DNA of 11,884 nucleotides from an uncultured Oscillospiraceae bacterium (GTDB lineage Bacteria > Bacillota > Clostridia > Oscillospirales > Oscillospiraceae), in the NCBI GenBank assembly GCA_905233595.1, contig CAJOFI010000062.1:8316-20199 (forward strand), read 5' to 3'. The position numbers and the translations under genes are program-made. Positions within the stretch are counted from its first letter, which is position 1. Each line of letters begins with the position of its first letter. Under the pieces are notes generated by a model, which did no database searches, was not told where the DNA came from, and worked only from the letters and a program-made list of their open reading frames with translations. Of this stretch, positions 7,735 to 11,884 are shown in pieces.

Positions 7735-8115
7735 ATGACCGACAGACAGCTCATGTCCATGGCCAAGGAGGCCTCGCTCAACGCCTACGTGCCCTATTCG
7801 CATTTTCCCGTCGGCGCCGCCCTCGAGTGTGACGACGGCACGGTCTACACCGGCTGCAACGTGGAGAACGCCGCCCTCGGCAGCACCATCTGCGCCGAGC
7901 GCACCGCCTGCTGCAAGGCCGTCAGCGAGGGGCACCGGCACTTCCGCCGCATCGCCATCTATGCCGACAGCGAGAACTGGTGCACCCCCTGCGGCGCCTG
8001 CCGCCAGTTTCTGGCGGAGTTCGCGCCGGAGATGGAGGTGCTCTGCGCCAAAGCCGGCAACCGCTACGTGAGCTATAAGCTCTCGGAGCTGCTGCCGCAC
8101 ACCTTCAACTTCTGA
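7735..8115 (+). CDS. cdd: Cytidine deaminase, small tetrameric type
   Basis: A 126-residue enzyme converting cytidine and deoxycytidine to the uridine forms in pyrimidine salvage. The zinc ligands of the tetrameric class are all present: Cys53 with catalytic Glu55 in CAER, and Cys86 and Cys89 in PCGACRQ. The N-terminal SxxAYxPYSxFPVGAAL and the NVENAA substrate loop are intact. A strong purine-rich site (AGGGGGAA) precedes the ATG, 15 bases after the lipoprotein stop. The stop codon overlaps the next gene's ATG. Often found with nucleoside uptake genes, but here the neighbouring binding protein is peptide-like rather than a nucleoside-binding type. Confidence 0.96.
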   Translation: MTDRQLMSMAKEASLNAYVPYSHFPVGAALECDDGTVYTGCNVENAALGSTICAERTACCKAVSEGHRHFRRIAIYADSENWCTPCGACRQFLAEFAPEMEVLCAKAGNRYVSYKLSELLPHTFNF

Positions 8116-8405
8116 TGGAGCTCGAGCAGCTTCGCATCTTCGCCGCCGTCGCGCGGGAGCGCAGCTTCACCAAGGGCGGGCGCAGGCTCTATCTCAGCCA
8201 CTCCACCGCGAGCCGCGCCGTCTCCGCCCTGGAGGAGGAGCTGGGCGTCACGCTTCTCGAGCGCTCCAACCGCGTCCTCGACCTCAGCCCCGCGGGGGAG
8301 AGGCTTCTCGCCGAGGCGGAGGAGCTTCTGAAACGCGCCGATGCGCTCCCGGCGCTTCTCAGGCAGATTTCAGCGGACGATTCAGCCGGCTCCAACCTGC
8401 TCTGA
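8115..8405 (+). CDS. Stand-alone LysR-type DNA-binding domain protein
   Basis: Only 96 residues, but an intact LysR N-terminus: MELEQLRIFAAVARERSFTK, the winged helix-turn-helix with SHSTASRAVSALEEELGVTLLER, and the start of the linker helix to about residue 86. The roughly 200-residue effector-binding domain is absent, and no remnant lies downstream, where a terminator and a convergent gene follow. The ATG shares its A with the cdd TGA stop (TGATG at 8113-8117), implying translational coupling. It may be a deliberate mini-regulator or the surviving head of a truncated gene; the coding quality and clean ending allow either. Target unknown, possibly its own operon. Confidence 0.75.
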   Translation: MELEQLRIFAAVARERSFTKGGRRLYLSHSTASRAVSALEEELGVTLLERSNRVLDLSPAGERLLAEAEELLKRADALPALLRQISADDSAGSNLL

Positions 8406-8441
8406 ACTCTGCGGCGAACGCCAAACTGAAGTAAAAAAACT

Positions 8442-8480
8442 GGGGCAGTGAAAAACAAAGTTTTTCACTGCTCCCTTTTT
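8442..8480. terminator. Bidirectional rho-independent terminator between convergent genes
   Basis: GCAGTGAAAAAC (8445-8456) pairs with GTTTTTCACTGC (8460-8471), extended by GGG/CCC past one bulged T, with an AAA loop. T5 follows on the + strand (8476-8480) and a seven-base A-run (8433-8439) provides the U-tract for the - strand. The GntR stop codon overlaps the T-run. Design matches the rpmE terminator: ACTGGGG base and A/T inner stem. Confidence 0.85.
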
Positions 8481-9210
8481 ACCTTTTGAGGACGCGGAAG
8501 GGGTCGCTTCCGTCCCCGGAGAGACTTGTGAAGTTGAGGCTCGCGCCGACGTGCTCGGCCATGCTCTGGCGGGCAAGCTCCGGCATGCGCATGCGAATGG
8601 CGGAGACCACGGAGACGTGGTTGTACTTGACGCTTGCCATCCAGGGGTTGGCGCTGTCGTCCTGCCGGGCGATGAATTCCAGCATGGAGCTCTGGTACAT
8701 GGTGAGCTTTGGGAGGATCTGCTCGTAGCTCTGCACCACGTAGGGGTTGCCGCAGGAGTCGATGATGAGGCGGTGAAAGGGCATATCCGTGTCCTTCATG
8801 CCGCGAATGTCCCGGTTCTCGACGCTCTCCTTGAAGGCCTCGGCCAGCAGGCTCAGCTCCCGCAGGACGCGGTCGTCCGCCCGGTAGGCGCAGAGCGCGG
8901 CGGCCGTGCTCTCCAGCGCCCCGCGCACGTGGTAGAGGTCGATCATGTCCGTCATGCTCAGCTCCAGCACGAAGCTGCCCGGCTGCCCCGGACGGCTCAC
9001 GACGAAGCCGCCCTCCGCAAGCGCGGCCACCGCCTCCACCACCGGTGTGCGGGAGATGCCGAGGGAGCTTGCGATCTGGTTGACGTTCAGCCTGCTGCCC
9101 GGCGCGATGCGAAGGCTCAGGATCTCGTCGTAGAGCAGCTGCATCACCAGATCCTTGAGCTTCGCGTCGGGGCTTGCGTCCATGTACTGGCGAAGCCGGT
9201 ATTTGTCCAT
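8479..9210 (-). CDS. GntR-family transcriptional regulator, FadR subfamily with FCD domain
   Basis: A 243-residue regulator. Residues about 12-80 form the GntR winged helix: LLYDEILSLRIAPGSRLN, then SSLGISRTPVVEAVAAL. The usual arginine of the TPVREAL motif is valine here (residue 58), a possible change in DNA contact. The C-terminal FCD domain (about 87-228) shows the metal-ligand pattern Asp142-x3-His146, His198 and His220, as in FadR/GlxR-like proteins that sense small carboxylic acids. The start at 9210 is chosen because it shares a base with the upstream DUF1858 stop (TGATG), implying coupled translation; an in-frame extension to 9573 runs through the MITE-like repeat and is not credible. 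Ligand and targets cannot be read from the sequence; autoregulation is common in the family. Confidence 0.92.
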   Translation of the reverse strand: MDKYRLRQYMDASPDAKLKDLVMQLLYDEILSLRIAPGSRLNVNQIASSLGISRTPVVEAVAALAEGGFVVSRPGQPGSFVLELSMTDMIDLYHVRGALESTAAALCAYRADDRVLRELSLLAEAFKESVENRDIRGMKDTDMPFHRLIIDSCGNPYVVQSYEQILPKLTMYQSSMLEFIARQDDSANPWMASVKYNHVSVVSAIRMRMPELARQSMAEHVGASLNFTSLSGDGSDPFRVLKR

Positions 9211-9452
9211 CAGTTTCTGCTCTCGTAGCCCTGGATGACGCCGTCCAGCTTCTCCAGCAGCTTGCTCGCCGGGCGCTTGAGGTACTTCGCGGCGTCCGCG
9301 ACGGTGGCCTTCTTGAGCGTCATCTTGGCAAGGGGCGTGTTCATCATGGCGAGGAAGGGCTTCGCGCGCGGCTCGGTGCGCGCCAGCTCGTCGAGCAGCC
9401 AGGGATAGGCGGCGAGAATATCGCTCAGCTTGGTGTTTTCGTTGATGGTCAT
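9210..9452 (-). CDS. DUF1858-like small protein
   Basis: An 80-residue soluble protein. The N-terminal TKLSDILAAYPWLLDELA pattern and the later ATVADAAKYLKRPASKLLEKL segment fit the DUF1858 fold, a small helical unit found alone or fused to redox and hemerythrin-like proteins. This copy has no cysteine, so the redox-disulfide variant of the family is ruled out. A perfect AGGAGG lies seven bases before the ATG, the best ribosome binding site in the window. It is the first gene of a two-gene operon with the GntR regulator, their stop and start overlapping by one base. A role as ligand-sensing or partner protein of the regulator is only a guess. Confidence 0.8.
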   Translation of the reverse strand: MTINENTKLSDILAAYPWLLDELARTEPRAKPFLAMMNTPLAKMTLKKATVADAAKYLKRPASKLLEKLDGVIQGYESRN

Positions 9453-9489
9453 GTCGGTGCCTCCTAATAATACAATGAATACTGGTAAC

Positions 9490-9626
9490 TAAGGAAACGC
9501 TGATTAATCCGGCTTCGGCGCCTGTCGGCAGATTTCCGCCGGGCTCTGCGTTGCAAAAGTTTGAAATACACAAAGTATTCCTGCACTTTTGCGCCTTGCT
9601 CGCCGGATTTAATCAGCGCTTCCCTA
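9490..9626. mobile_element. MITE-like inverted-repeat element, about 137 bp
   Basis: Imperfect terminal inverted repeats of about 23-24 bases: AGGAAACGCTGATTAATCC at the left (from 9491) against AGGGAAGCGCTGATTAAATC read inward from the right end (9625). They differ by a few substitutions and one indel. CTAA occurs at both outer edges (9489-9492, 9624-9627), a possible target duplication or part of the repeat. The interior holds a long hairpin with GCAAAAGT/ACTTTTGC arms (9553-9560 with 9584-9591). No transposase is encoded. It ends 37 bases before the DUF1858 start codon, so it sits in or over that operon's promoter. Confidence 0.7.
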
Positions 9627-9657
9627 AAGGAATAGCTTCGCGTCGCGAACCGGGGCG

Positions 9658-9678
9658 CCTTCCCCCACTGGGGGAAGG
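9658..9678. repeat. Perfect 9-bp G/C-rich hairpin
   Basis: CCTTCCCCC (9658-9666) and GGGGGAAGG (9670-9678) pair fully around an ACT loop. A second small dyad, TTCGCG-T-CGCGAA (9637-9649), lies just before it. The form resembles REP-like hairpins scattered in gut Firmicutes genomes. There is a T-run only from 9695, 16 bases after the stem, too far for a standard terminator. Confidence 0.6.
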
Positions 9679-9745
9679 ACACGCATGATTGTTCTTTTTT
9701 CGCACAGGACTGAATCGTTACGAATACTGAAAGATGAAGAATTAC

Positions 9746-9790
9746 GGTGTCGCTTCGCGGCGATTATCTCAATAAAGATAACACGCCGCG
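9746..9790. repeat. Hairpin element related to the secA-pgeF repeat
   Basis: CGCGGCG (9756-9762) plus TTATC (9764-9768) pair with GATAA (9777-9781) plus CGCCGCG (9784-9790), leaving a small internal bulge and an 8-base loop. The stretch GTGTCGCTTCGCGGCGATTA at 9747-9766 closely matches GAGTCGCTTCGCGACAATTA at 5233-5252, which suggests a diverged copy of the same element. It sits 20 bases upstream of the methyltransferase promoter. Confidence 0.5.
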
Positions 9791-9810
9791 TCGGAAAATG
9801 CAAGGAATCA

Positions 9811-9839
9811 TTGCTTTTCACAGCGCTTCATGGTAAAAT
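9811..9839 (+). promoter_or_regulatory. Sigma-A promoter of the RlmI-like gene
   Basis: TTGCTT (9811-9816) and TAAAAT (9834-9839) lie 17 bases apart, with TGG immediately before the -10, the same extended form as at rpmE. Predicted start near 9846, a leader of about 22 bases, and a TGAGGT ribosome binding site (9855-9860). Confidence 0.75.
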
Positions 9840-9867
9840 TTCTTATCTGTTCAATGAGGTATCTGCT

Positions 9868-11055
9868 ATGAAGGCTGAACGAGAGTTTCCGAAAATCACC
9901 GTCTCCGACAAGGGTGCGCGCTGGCTGGGCGAGGGGCACCCCTGGGTCTACGAGAGCGACGTACGCGCCTGCGCCCCCTGCGAAAACGGCGCGCTGGCGG
10001 ACGTCGTGAGCGAGAAGGGGCGCTATCTCGGCACGGGCTTTTTCAGCGAAAAGAGCAAGATCCGCGTCCGCCTGCTCTCCCGCAACGCAAACGAACGCTT
10101 CGACGAGGCCTTCTGGCGCCGCCGTCTGCGTTACGCCTGGGACTACCGCAAGGCCGTCATGGGGGACGACCTCGACTGCTGCCGCGTGATCTTCGGCGAG
10201 GCGGACGGCTTCCCCGGGCTGACGGTGGATAAATTTCACGATTTATTGGTCACTCAGACCCTCTCGGTGGGGATGGAACGCGTAAAAGAAAGGCTGTTTC
10301 CCATGCTGGTGGAGATGCTGCGTGAGGACGGGCAGGAGGTGCGCGGCCTCTATGAGCGCAACGACGTGGCCATCCGCGCCCTCGAGGGCATGGAGCAGGG
10401 GAAGGGCTGGTTCGCCCTTGCGCTTCTCCCCACGCCGGAAAGCCCGCTCACGGAGATCTGCGAGAACGGGATATACTATGCCGTGGACGTGGAAAACGGT
10501 CAGAAGACCGGCTTCTTCCTCGACCAGAAGTATAACCGCCTCGCGGTGGCAAAGCTTGCCCGGGGGCGGCGCGTGCTCGATTGCTTTACGCACACCGGCT
10601 CCTTCGCGCTCAACGCGGCGAAGGGCGGGGCGGCGCACGTAACGGCGGTGGACGTGTCCGAGAGCGCGATCGAAATGGCAAAGCGCAACGCCGCGCGCAA
10701 CGGGCTTCTTGACCGCATGGACTTTCTCACGGCGGACGTTTTCGACCTGCTCCCCGCGCTCGAGAAGCAGGGCAAGGCGCCCTATGACTTTATCATCCTC
10801 GACCCGGGGCGCGGCTACAAGGAGATCAACTACCGCGCGCTTAGGCTGCTGCCCCGGGGCGGCTACTTTGCCACGGCCTCCTGCAGCCATTTCATGGAGG
10901 ACGGGCTGTTCCGCAAGATGCTGCGCGAGGCGGCGCGGGACGCGGGCGTCGAGCTGCGCCAGATCGAAGCGCGGCAGCAGGCGCCCGACCACCCCATCCT
11001 CTGGAACGTCCCCGAGACGGACTATCTGAAATTCTACCTCTTCCAGGTCGTGTGA
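9868..11055 (+). CDS. RlmI-family class I SAM-dependent rRNA methyltransferase, active-site segment missing
   Basis: Family members methylate a cytosine at C5 in 23S rRNA. The ATG at 9868 is chosen for its TGAGGT site and nearby promoter, giving 395 residues with a normal N-terminus; the frame is open further upstream but crosses the promoter. Residues about 8-80 form a PUA RNA-binding domain (ARWLGEGHPWVYESDV). The methyltransferase core follows: NGQKTGFFLDQK, motif I DCFTHTGSFAL at 238-248, acidic AVDVSESAIEMAKRN, then ILDP at 310-313 and the SCS motif with candidate nucleophile Cys339. Relatives have a DPPAF segment and a short loop between DP and GRGYKEIN; here Asp312-Pro313 is joined directly to GRGYKEIN, about 13 residues short. 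The reading frame is intact, so activity may be altered or lost rather than the gene broken. Confidence 0.88.
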   Translation: MKAEREFPKITVSDKGARWLGEGHPWVYESDVRACAPCENGALADVVSEKGRYLGTGFFSEKSKIRVRLLSRNANERFDEAFWRRRLRYAWDYRKAVMGDDLDCCRVIFGEADGFPGLTVDKFHDLLVTQTLSVGMERVKERLFPMLVEMLREDGQEVRGLYERNDVAIRALEGMEQGKGWFALALLPTPESPLTEICENGIYYAVDVENGQKTGFFLDQKYNRLAVAKLARGRRVLDCFTHTGSFALNAAKGGAAHVTAVDVSESAIEMAKRNAARNGLLDRMDFLTADVFDLLPALEKQGKAPYDFIILDPGRGYKEINYRALRLLPRGGYFATASCSHFMEDGLFRKMLREAARDAGVELRQIEARQQAPDHPILWNVPETDYLKFYLFQVV

Positions 11056-11338
11056 CCCCCGCGCCGCTGTCGGCTGAACACGAGGGGCGGCCTGCGGATA
11101 TGGAGCAGGCTTCTTTTGACGACAAGAGGGATTCGCCTGCATTTGCGCCTTGCGGGGGATGGCTTCGATTTATATTTGAATCCCACGAGTCTCTTGCGAG
11201 ACACCTAATTTCGAGTGTTGTCTATCATTGGCAGATACGCGGTTGGAGCAGGTCGTTTCAGGCCGCTTTGTAAGAAGCCGGAAACCCAGGCACCACAAGG
11301 GTTTTCGGACATTCCGACCCGTTTCGGCCGGAGCTGAT

Positions 11339-11366
11339 TTGAACCAGCCCAGAGTTCAAATAAAAC
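11339..11366 (+). promoter_or_regulatory. Candidate promoter of the HTH gene
   Basis: TTGAAC (11339-11344) and TAAAAC (11361-11366) lie 16 bases apart, each matching four of six consensus bases. The same stretch forms a TTTGAAC/GTTCAAA dyad (11338-11344 with 11354-11360), so it could instead be a binding site. Predicted start near 11373, inside the TTCTTGC repeats. Confidence 0.35.
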
Positions 11367-11368
11367 CG

Positions 11369-11411
11369 CGTTCTTGCGTAAAAAGCCTCCGTTCTTGCGC
11401 GTTTGCAAGAA
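11369..11411 (+). promoter_or_regulatory. TTCTTGC repeat cluster, possible operator
   Basis: CGTTCTTGCG occurs at 11369-11378 and 11390-11399, 21 bases apart start to start, about two helical turns. The second copy forms a dyad with an inverted copy: TTCTTGC (11392-11398), six bases, GCAAGAA (11405-11411). Three copies in 41 bases just after the candidate promoter suggest a binding site for a dimeric or cooperative DNA-binding protein, perhaps the protein encoded downstream. Confidence 0.45.
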
Positions 11412-11453
11412 GTCAGGAAGAAAACAGAGACCCCGGCAGCGTCAATGAAGCAC

Positions 11454-11481
11454 CCTTTCGGACCGCAAAAACGGAAAGGAG
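11454..11481 (+). promoter_or_regulatory. Hairpin covering the ribosome binding site of the HTH gene
   Basis: CCTTTC (11454-11459) can pair with GAAAGG (11474-11479), which is part of the AAAGGAG ribosome binding site (11475-11481) seven bases before the ATG. If formed, the stem would hide the site and lower translation. The stem is short, so the effect may be modest. Confidence 0.35.
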
Positions 11482-11488
11482 CTTCGTC

Positions 11489-11884
11489 ATGACATACGAT
11501 GCAAAGGAACTCGAACAATACCCGGAAATCATGAACAAGGAGCAGCTGCGCAAGGTCTGCCATATCAGCAAGCGGACGGCGCACTATCTGCTGCAGTTCA
11601 ATCTGATCCCCCACGTCTGCACCGGGAAGAAAACCCGCTGCTATGCCATCAAGAAAAAAGACGTCATCGACTTTATGATCAACCGGGAGGTCAATCCCAG
11701 CCGATACATCGTACCCACCAGCTGGTACAAATACGGAAACGAGGACGTAAAGCCCTACAAGATCCGCATTCAGCCGCCCCTCCCCAACGATCCGCAGAAG
11801 ACGCGGCGCTACTACGAAAGCAAGCTTGCCTCCTACCCGGATGTGATCGATGTGTCCGCCATCGTGGAGTTTACAGGCTACAAC
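11489..11884 (+). CDS. Tandem helix-turn-helix (excisionase-like) protein, 3' partial
   Basis: The frame runs from the ATG at 11489, behind AAAGGAG, to the window edge without a stop: 132 residues. Residues about 11-62 form an excisionase/MerR-like helix-turn-helix (YPEIMNKEQLRKVCHISK, wing with KTRCYAIKKKDVIDFM). After a linker containing IVPTSWYKYG, a second unit begins at residue 116 with YPDVIDVSAIVEFTGYN, which repeats the opening pattern of the first, so the protein has two related DNA-binding units. The codon use is more balanced, with more A- and T-ending codons than the genes to the left, a sign of horizontal origin. Such proteins commonly sit next to integrases of mobile elements, where they act as excision or transcription factors; the next gene is outside the window, so this role is inferred. 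Confidence 0.8.
   Translation, partial: MTYDAKELEQYPEIMNKEQLRKVCHISKRTAHYLLQFNLIPHVCTGKKTRCYAIKKKDVIDFMINREVNPSRYIVPTSWYKYGNEDVKPYKIRIQPPLPNDPQKTRRYYESKLASYPDVIDVSAIVEFTGYN

Larger units (their letters stand above)
11056..11488. other. Gene-free region before the putative mobile-element gene
   Basis: This 433-bp stretch holds no convincing gene and is poorer in G+C than the genes to its left. It contains an inverted repeat GCAGGC/GCCTGC (11105-11110 with 11135-11140) with an inner stem. A 17-base stretch CTGCATTTGCGCCTTGC (11137-11153) matches the interior of the 9490-9626 element, which has two extra bases. Also present are a GTCTC-TTGC-GAGAC hairpin (11190-11203), a TCGGA-CAT-TCCGA hairpin (11305-11317), and the promoter, operator-like and leader features listed separately. 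It may contain the junction of an integrated element. Confidence 0.6.

Noticed and set aside
6100..8100. A 666-codon open frame on the - strand opposite the lipoprotein and cdd genes
   Set aside because: Same antisense-shadow composition, and both genes on the + strand have clear family motifs.
9211..9573. N-terminal extension of the GntR gene up to 9573
   Set aside because: The extension overlaps the well-supported DUF1858 gene in another frame and runs into the MITE-like element; the ATG at 9210 matches the family start.
9464..9682. A 72-codon - strand frame over the repeat region
   Set aside because: It simply translates the inverted-repeat element; no transposase-like content and no ribosome binding site.
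9685..9867. N-terminal extension of the methyltransferase gene from 9685
   Set aside because: It would cross the hairpin element and the promoter; the ATG at 9868 has a ribosome binding site and gives normal family length.
11052..11273. A 73-codon frame after the methyltransferase
   Set aside because: No ribosome binding site, no recognisable domain, composition not protein-like.
11325..11370. Possible tRNA 3' half (GTTCAAA T-loop-like sequence) as an attachment site
   Set aside because: No acceptor stem, anticodon arm or CCA could be matched; the sequence forms a simple dyad instead.
1..11884. CRISPR array, rRNA or tRNA genes
   Set aside because: No regularly spaced direct repeats of 24-40 bases and no recognisable rRNA or tRNA sequence were seen.

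Overview
The window reads as chromosomal DNA from a high-GC, low-copy-repeat Firmicute, most likely a gut Clostridia of the Oscillospiraceae/Ruminococcaceae type. The clues are a Clostridia-style SecA and zinc-type L31, AGGAG-type ribosome binding sites, sigma-A promoters with an extended -10 (TGG before the hexamer), an orphan family-5 solute-binding lipoprotein, and several intergenic inverted-repeat elements of a kind frequent in these genomes. The taxonomic placement is inference from protein style, not a search result.

Left part (1-1979): two consecutive alpha/beta-hydrolase esterases on the + strand. The first is cut by the window edge and resembles carbohydrate esterase family 1 / esterase D; the second is a membrane-anchored HSL/acetyl-esterase-like enzyme. 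Together they look like a deacylation pair for plant or dietary esters. A perfect 40-bp palindrome closes this region and terminates rpmE arriving from the other side.

Middle (1980-8480): rpmE (ribosomal protein L31) on the - strand and secA on the + strand diverge from a 247-bp intergenic region. This region holds two promoters with the same extended -10 and a foldable rpmE leader. After secA comes a ~106-bp multi-hairpin repeat. Then comes a + strand run of pgeF (peptidoglycan editing factor), a peptide-type solute-binding lipoprotein, cdd (cytidine deaminase), and a stand-alone LysR DNA-binding domain whose start codon overlaps the cdd stop. A bidirectional terminator of the same design as the one before rpmE ends the run.

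Right part (8479-11055): a - strand two-gene operon encodes a DUF1858-like small protein and a FadR/FCD-type GntR regulator, again with a TGATG stop/start overlap. Immediately upstream lies a ~137-bp MITE-like inverted-repeat element, followed by two more hairpin elements and a good promoter. That promoter drives an RlmI-family 23S rRNA methyltransferase, whose sequence lacks the expected DPPAF-type active-site segment.

Right edge (11056-11884): base composition drops and a 433-bp gene-free region carries repeated TTCTTGC motifs and a hairpin over the ribosome binding site. It leads to a 3'-truncated gene for a protein with two excisionase-like helix-turn-helix units. This looks like the start of an integrated mobile element that continues beyond the window. 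No complete new defence or biosynthetic system is visible. The items most worth a second look are the element boundary with its putative operator, the shortened RlmI and solute-binding proteins, the orphan LysR head coupled to cdd, the DUF1858-GntR pair, and the repeat families.
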